Shown here: one piece after another, positions 25,358 through 34,186 of the stretch
Layout: each line of letters begins with the position of its first letter
How positions within the stretch are numbered: the first letter of the stretch is position 1
From: RGIG9079 sp964567845
GTDB lineage: Bacteria > Bacteroidota > Bacteroidia > Bacteroidales > Marinifilaceae
Assembly: GCA_964567845.1 (NCBI GenBank)
Contig: CAZMOG010000012.1
Span: forward strand, 1 to 36,091
Direction of reading: 5' to 3'
DNA: 36,091 nt
Position numbers and translations under genes: made by a program
The notes under the pieces: model-generated
The model's database searches: none
Told to the model about the DNA's origin: nothing
The model's input: the letters and a program-made list of their open reading frames with translations, nothing else

Positions 25358-25672
25358 ATGAATGTACTATTAGCACTCCAGACCGGAGCAGAGCAGGCAA
25401 ATCCAATTATGAGCTTTTTGCCTATTATTCTTATCTTTGTTGTATTCTACTTCTTTATGATTCGTCCACAAATGAAGCGTCAGAAAGAGTTGAGAAACTT
25501 CAGAGATTCATTGCAAAAGGGAGATAAAGTTGTTACCACCGGCGGCTTGTACGGAAAAATTACCGAGGTTGCTGACTACTATGTAATGTTAGAGGTTGCA
25601 CACGAGGTAAAGATTAAAGTTGACAAGGCTGCCATCATTAAGGACATGACCGACGCTCAACCTGCAAAATAA
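25358..25672 (+). CDS. yajC: Preprotein translocase subunit YajC
   Basis: A 104-aa inner-membrane protein that associates with SecDF in the Sec export machinery. One membrane helix lies at about residues 18-38 (FLPIILIFVVFYFFMIRPQ). The signature RPQMKRQKELRNFRDSLQKGDKVVTTGGLYGKI follows immediately. Length is typical (about 105-110 aa). It lies in the DUF1573-yajC-ybbR-coaE order and is probably co-transcribed with its neighbours. Confidence 0.95.
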   Translation: MNVLLALQTGAEQANPIMSFLPIILIFVVFYFFMIRPQMKRQKELRNFRDSLQKGDKVVTTGGLYGKITEVADYYVMLEVAHEVKIKVDKAAIIKDMTDAQPAK

Positions 25673-25689
25673 TTTAAAAGCAGCTTAGA

Positions 25690-26634
25690 ATGGCTACGCA
25701 AAGGAAGTTAAAATTACACATCTTATATGCCTACCTTATTTGTGTGGCATTTGCCGTATTGCTGTGGTTATTAACCATGTTGGGCAAAAGTTACACTACC
25801 GAGATTAGTGTTCCTATAAAGTTCACCAATATCCCGCAGAACAAGATTGTAAACACAGAACTTCCTACATCGATTAAGGTTGGTGTTAACGGGCGAGGTT
25901 TCAATTTGTTGAAACTAAAAACCGCAATTGCCAACAACAACATTTCATTTAATGTTGCAGAGTTGTTGCAAACAGGTCGTTCAAATGCCGTTCATATCAA
26001 CCTACAAGAATTGAGAGAGAGGATTAGTGTTCAACTAACCCCCTCTCTTTCTGTCACAAGTCTCTCGCCCGAAAATATCGATTTTACATTGGAACAGATT
26101 GCCAGCAAAGAGGTTCCTGTAAAATTTAATGGCAACATTTCATTCAATAAGCTATTCACACAAAAGGGAGAGATAAATATCGAACCACAAAAAGTAACCT
26201 TAAAGGGTGCTCACGAAATAATCGACTCAATAGAGTTCATCGACACAAAACCCTTTAACAGGCACGATATTAACGCCTCGATACAAGAGGTAATAGATTT
26301 GGTTGCAATACCAAATGTTACATACAACACCGATAAAGTTGCAATCCAAATCGATGCAGAACAGACTACCGAGGCAGAGCGCAACGCGACCATCAATGTT
26401 ATCAATATGCCTTCAGATATTAGAATGACCCTATTTCCTGAGAGTGCAAAATTGACCTACAAAGTGGGGTTAAGCAGATACGAAGAGTCATTGAAGGATA
26501 ACATTCATGTCGTTGTCGATTACAATGATACTAAAGATGGACGAAGTTTTCTGGAGATAAAAACAATGCAATTACCCAATTACATTGAGAACCTCAGTAT
26601 CTCACCTCAACGCATTGAATATATCATTGAGTAA
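25690..26634 (+). CDS. YbbR-like domain protein
   Basis: A 314-aa protein with one N-terminal membrane helix (about 8-30) and an extracytoplasmic region made of YbbR-like repeats. ISVPIKFTNIPQNKIVNTELPTSIKVGVNGRG is the first of these. In Firmicutes CdaR, YbbR repeats regulate the diadenylate cyclase CdaA, but no cyclase gene is nearby, so that role is not claimed here. The stop codon overlaps the coaE start by one base (TAATG), and yajC ends 17 nt upstream. Confidence 0.85.
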   Translation: MATQRKLKLHILYAYLICVAFAVLLWLLTMLGKSYTTEISVPIKFTNIPQNKIVNTELPTSIKVGVNGRGFNLLKLKTAIANNNISFNVAELLQTGRSNAVHINLQELRERISVQLTPSLSVTSLSPENIDFTLEQIASKEVPVKFNGNISFNKLFTQKGEINIEPQKVTLKGAHEIIDSIEFIDTKPFNRHDINASIQEVIDLVAIPNVTYNTDKVAIQIDAEQTTEAERNATINVINMPSDIRMTLFPESAKLTYKVGLSRYEESLKDNIHVVVDYNDTKDGRSFLEIKTMQLPNYIENLSISPQRIEYIIE

Positions 26635-27209
26635 TGGATAAAATAGCAATAACCGGGGGTATTGGTTCCGGTAAGAGTACCATTGCAAAGATGGTAGAGA
26701 TTATGGGATTACCGGTCTTTTACGCAGATCCTCAGGCAAAAACACTCATTGATTCCGACCCCAAAACCAAAAGCCAACTAATCACGCTATTTGGAGAGGA
26801 GATATACAACAACGGCACTCTTAATCGCTCTGCATTAGCCAATATCATTTTTAATAATGAACAGACTAAAGAACAGGTAAACAGCATTATACATCCGGCA
26901 GTATGGCAAAAATTCTGCGACTGGAGTGCTAAACAGAAAAGCAATGTGGTTTTTATGGAATCGGCCATTCTGCACGAATGTGGTTGGGCTGACCGTTTCG
27001 ACAAAATTATCTGCGTTACAGCCGACCTTGAAACACGTATTCAACGCACAATAGAGCGCGATAAAAGCAGTCGCGAACAGGTAGTTGCACGCATTAAAAA
27101 CCAAATGTCCGACGAGGAAAAAGTATCAAAATCGCACTATGTGATTTACACCAATGATAATTGTTCCGAAATAGAGCAACTCCTTAAGACATTGGAAAAA
27201 ATTTTGTAA
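26634..27209 (+). CDS. coaE: Dephospho-CoA kinase
   Basis: A 191-aa P-loop kinase for the last step of coenzyme A synthesis, phosphorylation of the ribose 3'-OH of dephospho-CoA. The P-loop GGIGSGKST is at 8-16. DPQAKTLI and the CoA-domain block IHPAVW follow. ESAILHECGWADRFDKIICVTA is the conserved central motif and QRTIERD the lid region. Length is normal. The start overlaps the YbbR stop by one base, implying translational coupling. Confidence 0.96.
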   Translation: MDKIAITGGIGSGKSTIAKMVEIMGLPVFYADPQAKTLIDSDPKTKSQLITLFGEEIYNNGTLNRSALANIIFNNEQTKEQVNSIIHPAVWQKFCDWSAKQKSNVVFMESAILHECGWADRFDKIICVTADLETRIQRTIERDKSSREQVVARIKNQMSDEEKVSKSHYVIYTNDNCSEIEQLLKTLEKIL

Positions 27210-27253
27210 TTTCGCACCGAAATCAGATTACTAATAAAGCAAATCATAAAATC

Positions 27254-27658
27254 ATGTTAAAGGAAATTTTAGCTATTTCTGGAAAGTCAGGACTTTTCAA
27301 ATTTATAAGTTCTTCACCAAAGATTGTAATTGTAGAATCGTTGGCCGATAAGAAACGTACACAGGTTCGCACCGATGCAAAGGTTATCTCATTGGGCGAT
27401 ATTGCAATATATACCGATGAAGAGGAGATCCCTTTGGCAAAGGTATTGGAGCAGATGAAACAAAACGCAAACGGTCAGCCGGAAATCAGCCATAAAGAGG
27501 CCGATGAGAAGATCAGAGCCGTTTTCGAAAAGGCCCTACCAAACTACGATCGCGACCGAGTATATATGTCTGATATGCGTAAAGTTGTGTTGTGGTACAA
27601 TCAATTGTGCGAGAACAATATGTTGAACTTTACCGACGAGGAGGAGAAGGCTGAGTAA
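27254..27658 (+). CDS. DUF5606 family protein
   Basis: A 134-aa cytoplasmic protein confined, as far as I know, to Bacteroidota. The N-terminal half (about 1-58) is a compact beta-rich domain starting MLKEILAISGKSGLFKF, a strongly conserved opening. The C-terminal half is helical (EADEKIRAVFEKALPNYDRDRVYMSDMRKVVLWYNQL) and ends with an acidic tail. I recognise no catalytic motif. It lies 44 nt after coaE and 10 nt before trmN6 on the same strand. Function unknown. Confidence 0.85.
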   Translation: MLKEILAISGKSGLFKFISSSPKIVIVESLADKKRTQVRTDAKVISLGDIAIYTDEEEIPLAKVLEQMKQNANGQPEISHKEADEKIRAVFEKALPNYDRDRVYMSDMRKVVLWYNQLCENNMLNFTDEEEKAE

Positions 27659-27668
27659 TCCTAATGCT

Positions 27669-28376
27669 ATGGGTAACTCATGGTTTAGATTCAAGCAATT
27701 TAAAGTTGAACAACAGGGGGCGGCAATGAAGGTAGGAACCGACGGAGTTTTGGTCGGTGCCTTAGGTTTCATTCCCGCCTCCGGTTATATCTTGGATATT
27801 GGTAGCGGCACAGGATTAATTGCTTTAATGGCAGCACAACGCTCCGAAAATGCAGAGATTCATGCCATTGAAATTGACCCCAAAGCAACCGAACAGAGCA
27901 GGGAAAATTTCAACAACTCTCCGTGGAGAAGCCGTATGATGGTAAAAAACATATCGGTTTTTGACTATCTACCTGAAAACCGCTATGATTCAATATTGTG
28001 TAACCCTCCATTCTTTATCAACTCAATTAAGAATCCAAATCAAGAACTTAGCACTGCTCGCCACTGCACCGACGAATTCCGGCACGCAAAACTTCTGAAC
28101 CACGTCATGGAGCACCTGCTTGCCCCCAACGGACAATTTACCCTGATTTTACCCACAACCGAAGCAGAGCAACTTCTGAAATATGCCAAAGCACAAAAAA
28201 TAGGAGTAAAACGAATAGACAAAATATCATCGTTTGCAAATAGCAAGCCGGTCCGCTATACCATTCAATTTGTAAAACATGAAACAGAAACCATGCAGAG
28301 TTCATTAATACTCTATGACTCACCAAACGTTCGAAGCGAACAATACAACAAATTGATGCAGGATTTTTACCTGTAA
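27669..28376 (+). CDS. trmN6: tRNA1(Val) (adenine(37)-N6)-methyltransferase
   Basis: A 235-aa SAM-dependent methyltransferase (YfiC/TrmN6 group) that methylates A37 of tRNA1(Val). FRFKQFKVEQQGAAMKVGTDGVLVGA is the family's N-terminal signature. Motif I is DIGSGTG at 43-49, and the N6-adenine motif IV is NPPFF at 112-116. Length is normal. It follows the DUF5606 gene by 10 nt and so ends the yajC-coaE transcript. The specificity for this tRNA is from the family, not from the sequence alone. Confidence 0.92.
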   Translation: MGNSWFRFKQFKVEQQGAAMKVGTDGVLVGALGFIPASGYILDIGSGTGLIALMAAQRSENAEIHAIEIDPKATEQSRENFNNSPWRSRMMVKNISVFDYLPENRYDSILCNPPFFINSIKNPNQELSTARHCTDEFRHAKLLNHVMEHLLAPNGQFTLILPTTEAEQLLKYAKAQKIGVKRIDKISSFANSKPVRYTIQFVKHETETMQSSLILYDSPNVRSEQYNKLMQDFYL

Positions 28377-28389
28377 AAAATCAAATTAT

Positions 28390-28397
28390 TAACTTTG
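28390..28397 (+). promoter_or_regulatory. -7 element of the ROK kinase-acyltransferase unit
   Basis: TAACTTTG matches the Bacteroidota -7 box. The start point would be near 28404, 13 nt before the ATG at 28417. No -33 TTG at suitable spacing. Confidence 0.4.
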
Positions 28398-28416
28398 CAA
28401 AAATAGCAAATACGAT

Positions 28417-29388
28417 ATGAAACAGACAGCTTGTATTGGAATTGATATGGGCGGAACAAATACCGCCTTTGGATTTGTAACCAAAGATGGCAATGTTGTT
28501 GCAGAGGGCAATATATCTACAACAGGCCATAACTGCATAGAAGAGTATATTGAGAGACTTGCATTGGCAATAAAGGAACAATGGCACTCTATAAGCGAAC
28601 ACTATCAAGTTATAGCTATCGGAGTTGGAGCACCAAGCGGCAACTACAAAACCCGCTCCATTGAAGAGAGCGCAAACCTGCCATGGCAAGGGGTAATCCC
28701 ATTTTGCGACATGCTGGAAGAGACCTTTGATATTCCAACCTACATAACCAACGATGCCAATGCTGCAACTCTTGGAGAGCAAATATATGGAGGAGCAAAA
28801 GGTATGCAGGATTTTGTTATGGTTACCCTTGGCACCGGACTTGGAAGCGGCTATGTTGCTAATGGCCGTTTGATATACGGACATAATGGCTTGGCAGGCG
28901 AGTTGGGCCACTCATGCATTGTTAAGGATGGGCGCGAATGCGGTTGCGGACGCAAAGGATGCTTGGAGACATACTGCTCTGCTACAGGAGTTAAACGTAC
29001 CGCCATTGAACTCATGGCAACCACCACAATCCCCAGTGAACTGCGTTCCATTTCATACAATGACCTGACATCGAAACAGGTTGCCCAGGCTGCCCACAAT
29101 GGAGATAAACTTGCACAAAAGGTATTTCAAATTACCGGTGAAATTTTAGGCGAGGCCTTAGCCAACACTGTTTCTGTAACCGGTCCGGAAGCTATTTTTC
29201 TTATGGGAGGTTTGACAAAAGCCGGAGATTTGCTATTTGCCCCTCTCCGTAAAGCCTTCAACAAAAACTTAATGTTCCTATTCAAAGATAGCGTAGAGAT
29301 TTTACCTTCGGCAATCGATGGAAATGTGGCAATACTGGGTGCAGCCGCATTGGCATGGAGTGAAATTAAAGAGGATAACAATGGGTAA
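28417..29388 (+). CDS. ROK-family sugar kinase (glucokinase-like)
   Basis: A 323-aa ROK protein without a DNA-binding domain, so a kinase and not a regulator. The ATP-binding DMGGT is at 10-14. The catalytic Asp is D113 in TNDANAATLGE, followed by GTGLGSGYV. The zinc site is H165 with C175, C177 and C182 (CGCGRKGCLE). This arrangement is typical of Bacteroidota glucokinases, but ROK kinases also act on fructose, mannose, ManNAc or allose, so the substrate is left open. It overlaps the acyltransferase gene by 8 nt. Confidence 0.92.
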   Translation: MKQTACIGIDMGGTNTAFGFVTKDGNVVAEGNISTTGHNCIEEYIERLALAIKEQWHSISEHYQVIAIGVGAPSGNYKTRSIEESANLPWQGVIPFCDMLEETFDIPTYITNDANAATLGEQIYGGAKGMQDFVMVTLGTGLGSGYVANGRLIYGHNGLAGELGHSCIVKDGRECGCGRKGCLETYCSATGVKRTAIELMATTTIPSELRSISYNDLTSKQVAQAAHNGDKLAQKVFQITGEILGEALANTVSVTGPEAIFLMGGLTKAGDLLFAPLRKAFNKNLMFLFKDSVEILPSAIDGNVAILGAAALAWSEIKEDNNG

Positions 29389-30259
29389 ATTGATATATGG
29401 CTTTCTGTGGTTAATAAGTTATTTGCCACTATGGTTTATGTACATTATATCAGATATAATGTATCTGTTTCTATATGGCATTATCCGTTACCGCAGAAAG
29501 GTTGTCAGAAAAAATCTGACAAACTCATTTCCGGAAAAGAGCTTAAAAGAGATAAAAAGAATTGAGCATAAGTTTTACCGACACCTATGTGATACATTTG
29601 TTGAAACAGTAAAGCTATGGCACATGTCTGAATCAGACATTAAGAAGCGTATCATATTTACAAACAAAGAATTAGCCACATCACATTGCAATAATGGCAA
29701 AGGAGTTATGGCAATAGGAGGGCATATGGGTAATTGGGAATGGGATACTGCATTTGGCCTGTTTTTCGATAATCAAATTGCATTTATGCCTCTCTATAAA
29801 ACGCTCCACAACGCAATGTTTGACAAAATGATGCTCGAAATTCGTTCACATTTTGGAGCCTCGCCCATGCACAAAAAAGAGATGCTAAGAAAGGTTATCA
29901 AGGCAAAAAGAGAGGGAAAGATTCCATTCCTTGCCTTTATTGCAGATCAAAGGCCAAAGAAATCCACATCGCGCGTATGGACCACATTTATGAACCAACC
30001 GACTGCCGTATTCCCCGGTGCAGAGAAGATGATTGAAATGTTTGACTTAGTTCCTTTATACGTACACACTCGTATGCCTAAACGAGGGCATTACGAAATA
30101 ACTTTTATCAATATCGATAAAAGCAATCACACATCAGAGGAGCACCCGATAACCAAACGTTTCACAGAATTACTTGAACAGAACATTAAGGAGCAACCGG
30201 AGATATGGTTATGGTCGCACTCACGCTGGAAATTCAAACCCGAAGATATTGATAAATAG
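29381..30259 (+). CDS. Lysophospholipid / lipid A acyltransferase-like protein (LpxL/HtrB family)
   Basis: A 292-aa membrane-bound acyltransferase. A hydrophobic N-terminal helix lies at about 5-35. Then comes RKVVRKNLTNSFPEKS, the family signature, and the catalytic HX4E motif HMGNWE at 115-120. Family members add late acyl chains to lipid A using acyl-ACP. Bacteroidota often carry several related copies, some acting on lysophospholipids or other acceptors, so the acceptor is uncertain. The ATG at 29381 overlaps the ROK gene end by 8 nt. Translation could also start from an in-frame ATG at 29318, but that would lie inside the ROK gene. Confidence 0.9.
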   Translation: MGKLIYGFLWLISYLPLWFMYIISDIMYLFLYGIIRYRRKVVRKNLTNSFPEKSLKEIKRIEHKFYRHLCDTFVETVKLWHMSESDIKKRIIFTNKELATSHCNNGKGVMAIGGHMGNWEWDTAFGLFFDNQIAFMPLYKTLHNAMFDKMMLEIRSHFGASPMHKKEMLRKVIKAKREGKIPFLAFIADQRPKKSTSRVWTTFMNQPTAVFPGAEKMIEMFDLVPLYVHTRMPKRGHYEITFINIDKSNHTSEEHPITKRFTELLEQNIKEQPEIWLWSHSRWKFKPEDIDK

Positions 30260-30295
30260 GACGAGGTCACTTTGAAGTGACCTCGACCTATTTTA
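30257..30295. terminator. Bidirectional terminator between the acyltransferase and beta-galactosidase genes
   Basis: CGAGGTCACTT (30262-30272) pairs with AAGTGACCTCG (30275-30285). TAGG (30257-30260) and CCTA (30287-30290) extend the stem past one mismatch. TTTTATTT follows on the plus strand. The acyltransferase stop codon (TAG) is inside the outer stem. The two genes converge here. Confidence 0.85.
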
Positions 30296-33200
30296 TTTGA
30301 ATATATCCAACCTCGGAATAATCACAAACTTGAATTGGTAATCTCCGTATGGCAATGTGTATTGTGGCAGTGGAACTGCACCCCAACTATTTACACAAGC
30401 CAATCCCTGCTGAGCCTTATCGATACAGATATATGTATTTCCATCGGTCTCAAGGAACTCAGGATGGCTTTGCTGCTTACGCGCTCCATCGTGAATAGCC
30501 TCTTGAGGATATGGCAATGCCGATGCCGAGAAAAGCTCAGCACCAACAAACGTCAACGACACTCTACCTTGATCAGAAAGAGTTATCCAACGCAAATCGG
30601 TCTTGTTTCCTGTCTCTTGTGGACGAATATATCCATAGAACTGATCAGCAACGGTAGAGCTGTATTTACCGACAAATGTGCAACTCTTACGATCCGAATA
30701 GTTCTCGATCGGACCACGGCCGAAATACTCTACATTACAGAATGACTCCGGAACTGCCACGCGCATGCCGAAACGGAACATATTGGCCATCTCCTCGCCC
30801 TCGGTTGCATCGAAACTCTCAGAAACACCAATAACTCCGTCATTTGCAACATTATACTCCATGGTCAAAGTACCCTTTACCCTTGGAACATTGTATGTAA
30901 CAACCACTTGAATTGTTCCATTCTCCAAAAGTTCGCTTCGGAAAGATTTCATCTCAAACTCGGGATTCTCCCAAACTCCCTGCTTACGCTGCAAACTTGC
31001 ACCATAATCATTATCGGTATTTCCACGCCAGAAGTTTGGCACCAACTTAGAGCCATCGGCAATAACACTCTTTCCGTAAACAGTGTAACCATTTACAAAT
31101 CCATCCTTCTTATCAAACGACAAAGAGAAGTGCTCACCATTTACAACCAAATTATTACCACTGTTATCGATTGTCATATCGATAAGAGTTTCACAATTTG
31201 CTATCGGGTACTCCATACCTGTGAACTCACGAATTGTAATTTGAGCCTTGGCAACCTCGAATTTTGCAGGAAGTACACCCATTTCATTCTTTGTTTTGAA
31301 ATAGATATTCAAATACAAATCAGCAATGCAATCTGCCACCTTGGCAAGGTTATAGTTCAAGGTAATCTGAGCCTTCTGTTGTGGAGCCACATTCAACTCC
31401 TCAACTCTGCCACTTTGAACAGGCTTACCGGCTGCAACCAACTCCCACTCCATATAGTAATCCGATAGATCAACAAAGAAGTTCTCGTTGTATACCTCAA
31501 TCTTTCCGCTATTCAAATCAATTGGAGCTGCCCAGATATTCTGATAGTAGTACTTCACCTCGTAGGCATGTGGTTTAGGCTCGCGCTTCGCATTAAACAC
31601 TCCGTTTGCACAGAAGTTCTGATCGCTGGCATCGAACTCATTGAAATCTCCACCATACGCATAGAACTCAACGCCATCCTTCTCCCACAAAACAGCCTGA
31701 TCGGCAAAGTCCCATATAAAACCTCCTTGATACTTTGGATACTTACGAATCAAATCCCAATACTCTTTGAATCCTCCCATAGAGTTTCCCATTGCATGGG
31801 CATACTCACACTGAATCAATGGGCGAGGGTCACTATTTGTCGCATAACGCTCACACCACTCATATCCTGCATACATAGGGCAAACTATATCGGTCTCGGC
31901 AAGCTGGTGAGTCTGCTCGTACTGCACAGGGCGCGACTTATCCTCGGCCTTAATCCAATGGTAACAATCAATAAAGTTCTGACCGAAACCGGCCTCGTTT
32001 CCCAATGACCAGATAATCACCGATGGATGGTTCCAGTTCGCCTGCACATTTCTCTGGTTTCTTTCAAGGTGAGCCAAATTATAGGTAGGCTCCTTTGCCA
32101 AAGTACGCTCACCATACCCCAATCCATGTGATTCGATATTTGCCTCGCAAACCACATAGAAACCATACTCGTCACACAGCTCCAGCCACTCAGGGTCTGC
32201 AGGATAGTGGCATGTTCTGACAGCGTTGAAGTTAAACTCTTTCAATGCCTGAACATCCACCATTCTACGATCATGATTAAAGATATAACCACCTACAGGA
32301 TCCACCTCATGACGGTTAACTCCCTTAATCAGAATGGGCTGACCATTAACCAAAAGCTGGGAATTCTTAATCTCAATCTTTCTAAATCCAACCTTAACAG
32401 GGATAACCTCCCACACTCGGCTTCCATCTGCAAGAGTTGCATATAAAGTGTATAAATTAGGTGTCTCGGCTGTCCACTTTGCAGGATTCTCTACCTGAAG
32501 GGTACAATTCAACTTGCCCGGACCGGCAACGCTCTTCTCGGTTACTGTATTTCCTGCAGCATCGACAAGTTGTAAATTAACAGTGCCACCACCTATCACA
32601 TTCATATCAACATTAAGAGTTCCATTAACATATTGGCCATCCAAATCCGGAGTAACTCTAATATCGCGAATCTGACGTTTGTTTCTTGCATACAGATAGC
32701 AATCGCGTCCCACTCCACTATGGCGATAAAAATCCTGATCCTCCAAATAAGTTCCATCGCACCAACGGAACACCTGGAAAGCAATCAAGTTCTTGGCTCC
32801 GGGCTTCAAATATTTGGTCAAATCAAACTCGGCTGCCAACTTACTATCCTCGCTATAACCTACAAACTTTCCGTTTACCCACAGATAGATATTCGAGGTT
32901 ACCGAACCAAAGTGCGCAATAATCTGCTTTCCTTTCCAATCTGCAGGAACCTCAATCTCCCGTCGATATGAACCGACATGGTTATTCTTCTCTGCCGGAT
33001 ATGGAGGGTTCATTCCATTCACATAACCACCCCACGCATAACCATTATTAACATAAATCGGATCACCAAATCCACTCAACTCCCACATTCCAGGAACTGA
33101 TATTGTGGTCCAATCTGAATCATTGTAATCAACCTTCCAGAAATCGGTTGGACGTTCTGTATGGTGATTAACCCAATTAAAGTTCCACTGACCATTAAGT

Positions 33201-33388
33201 GTCAAATAGTTGGCAGAACTCTTCATTCCACTCTTAACTGCATCGAATGACTCGTATGCAAAATAGTTCGTGTGCATAGGATAACGGTTAATCTGATTAA
33301 CCTGAGGATCCTTCCACTCGGTAAAAGTTTGTGCACCTGCCACCAACGAACAGAGTAGCAATCCGCACGTAATGATAGATTTAATCAT
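30293..33388 (-). CDS. Secreted GH2 beta-galactosidase (LacZ-type)
   Basis: A 1031-aa glycoside hydrolase of family 2 with a signal peptide (MIKSIITCGLLLCSLVAGAQ), so periplasmic or exported, unlike E. coli LacZ. The order is a jelly-roll sugar-binding domain (about 60-215), immunoglobulin-like domains, a TIM barrel (about 335-630) and the beta-galactosidase small-chain domain (about 760-1030). The acid/base Glu is E465 in GNEAGFGQ and the nucleophile is E528 in QCEYAHAMGNS. DWTTISVPGMWELSG, GFRKIEI and VNGQPILIKGVNRHE are family motifs. I begin at the ATG at 33388, because an upstream in-frame codon would add 10 residues ahead of the signal peptide. It is a single-gene unit without adjacent susC/susD genes. 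Confidence 0.94.
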   Translation of the reverse strand: MIKSIITCGLLLCSLVAGAQTFTEWKDPQVNQINRYPMHTNYFAYESFDAVKSGMKSSANYLTLNGQWNFNWVNHHTERPTDFWKVDYNDSDWTTISVPGMWELSGFGDPIYVNNGYAWGGYVNGMNPPYPAEKNNHVGSYRREIEVPADWKGKQIIAHFGSVTSNIYLWVNGKFVGYSEDSKLAAEFDLTKYLKPGAKNLIAFQVFRWCDGTYLEDQDFYRHSGVGRDCYLYARNKRQIRDIRVTPDLDGQYVNGTLNVDMNVIGGGTVNLQLVDAAGNTVTEKSVAGPGKLNCTLQVENPAKWTAETPNLYTLYATLADGSRVWEVIPVKVGFRKIEIKNSQLLVNGQPILIKGVNRHEVDPVGGYIFNHDRRMVDVQALKEFNFNAVRTCHYPADPEWLELCDEYGFYVVCEANIESHGLGYGERTLAKEPTYNLAHLERNQRNVQANWNHPSVIIWSLGNEAGFGQNFIDCYHWIKAEDKSRPVQYEQTHQLAETDIVCPMYAGYEWCERYATNSDPRPLIQCEYAHAMGNSMGGFKEYWDLIRKYPKYQGGFIWDFADQAVLWEKDGVEFYAYGGDFNEFDASDQNFCANGVFNAKREPKPHAYEVKYYYQNIWAAPIDLNSGKIEVYNENFFVDLSDYYMEWELVAAGKPVQSGRVEELNVAPQQKAQITLNYNLAKVADCIADLYLNIYFKTKNEMGVLPAKFEVAKAQITIREFTGMEYPIANCETLIDMTIDNSGNNLVVNGEHFSLSFDKKDGFVNGYTVYGKSVIADGSKLVPNFWRGNTDNDYGASLQRKQGVWENPEFEMKSFRSELLENGTIQVVVTYNVPRVKGTLTMEYNVANDGVIGVSESFDATEGEEMANMFRFGMRVAVPESFCNVEYFGRGPIENYSDRKSCTFVGKYSSTVADQFYGYIRPQETGNKTDLRWITLSDQGRVSLTFVGAELFSASALPYPQEAIHDGARKQQSHPEFLETDGNTYICIDKAQQGLACVNSWGAVPLPQYTLPYGDYQFKFVIIPRLDIFK

Positions 33389-33454
33389 ATTATATTTATT
33401 GTGTGTTTTAATTTCCAAGCGTAAAGTTAAAAAAAATATATGGTATATTCAGAT

Positions 33455-33479
33455 GCAAACGATGTAAGCAATCGGTTGC
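33455..33479 (-). promoter_or_regulatory. Candidate LacI-family operator upstream of the beta-galactosidase
   Basis: GCAATCGGTTGC (33468-33479) is a near-perfect palindrome matching the LacI-family pattern GCAAnCGnTTGC. A second, degenerate copy GCAAACGATGTA lies 13 nt away (33455-33466). They sit 67-91 nt upstream of the beta-galactosidase start. LacI-type regulators often control sugar genes; the binding itself is inferred. Confidence 0.4.
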
Positions 33480-33534
33480 GTTGATTTTCTTGAAGATAAA
33501 TGAGTTACGATGAATAATCTATGAAAAAGTGTTG

Positions 33535-33542
33535 TAATTTTG
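33535..33542 (+). promoter_or_regulatory. -7 element of the candidate small RNA
   Basis: TAATTTTG matches the Bacteroidota -7 box on the plus strand, in a region where no plus-strand gene follows. The expected start is near 33548. No TTG is found at -33 spacing. Confidence 0.42.
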
Positions 33543-33547
33543 TACTC

Positions 33548-33666
33548 GGAAAAGGGAAAATAAAGCTCCCAAAGAGCAGTTTCCGTTCTAATTATAGATT
33601 TGTTGTTTTATTGTTGTGTGCTTGGTGTATGAGAGTCTGTCGCGAGATGGGCTTTCATACTTTTTT
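33548..33666 (+). ncRNA. Candidate small RNA, about 120 nt
   Basis: The 289-nt gap between the beta-galactosidase and folA genes, both on the minus strand, has a plus-strand -7 box at one end and a plus-strand terminator at the other. Between them is a foldable sequence. CGGAAA (33547-33552) pairs with TTTCCG (33580-33585), enclosing a hairpin GCTC/GAGC (33565-33568 with 33574-33577). A U-rich single-stranded stretch (33591-33626) separates it from the terminator. No ORF of note is present. I do not recognise a known Rfam family; Bacteroidales 6S RNA was considered but this looks too short. Confidence 0.5.
33627..33666 (+). terminator. Rho-independent terminator, plus strand
   Basis: An 11-bp stem (33627-33637 with 33650-33660, two G-U pairs) and a 12-nt loop are followed by six T at 33661-33666. 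There is no T tract on the other strand, so it does not serve folA. It has no annotated plus-strand gene upstream, which is the main argument for a small RNA. Confidence 0.75.
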
Positions 33667-33677
33667 ATGCCCAATTG

Positions 33678-34166
33678 TTATTTGCGAACATAATCGATAA
33701 AAGAGAATGAGGGAGTATCGTCCTCGGCCTGCACTGTTTCACGCTTAACCTCGACCCAATCACAATCCGAAACATCGGGAATTGTAACTGACGCATCGGC
33801 TGTGGCATGAACCCGGGTCAGGTACAAAATATCAGCTTTGGGCCAAAAGATACGGTATAGCTCTCCACCACCAATAATAAATAGAGTATCCTCGCCCATA
33901 GAATGTGCAGAATCAATAGCAGAATCGATAGAGGTGAAAACATCACACCCGGGAGCCTGGTAACCGGCATTTCGGGTTATAACAATATTTCTACGTTTAG
34001 GCAACGCACGCCCAATAGACTCGTAGGTTTTTCTGCCCATAAGCACCGTGTGTCCCGAAGTTAATGCTCTGAAACGCTTCAAATCGGTACTCAAATGCCA
34101 CACCATATCACCGCCATCGCCAATAACATGATTCTCGGATGCAGCTACAATAATTGCAATCTTCAT
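33678..34166 (-). CDS. folA: Dihydrofolate reductase
   Basis: A 162-aa NADPH-dependent enzyme that regenerates tetrahydrofolate, needed to recycle the dihydrofolate released by ThyA. The N-terminal MKIAIIVAASENHVIG leads into MVWHLSTDLKRF, where the first-strand Trp and the catalytic acidic residue (D28) occupy the standard positions. GHTVLMGRKTYESIGRALPKRRNIVIT and IIGGGELYRIF are the NADPH-binding blocks. The usual LPW is MVW here. Length matches the family. It lies 20 nt downstream of thyA in one operon. Confidence 0.96.
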   Translation of the reverse strand: MKIAIIVAASENHVIGDGGDMVWHLSTDLKRFRALTSGHTVLMGRKTYESIGRALPKRRNIVITRNAGYQAPGCDVFTSIDSAIDSAHSMGEDTLFIIGGGELYRIFWPKADILYLTRVHATADASVTIPDVSDCDWVEVKRETVQAEDDTPSFSFIDYVRK

Positions 34167-34186
34167 AGGATTAAAACAGTATTTAA

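Noticed and set aside
28381..28911. 176-codon minus-strand open frame across the ROK kinase gene
   Set aside because: Antisense shadow of a gene with complete ROK motifs; no promoter or family signature.
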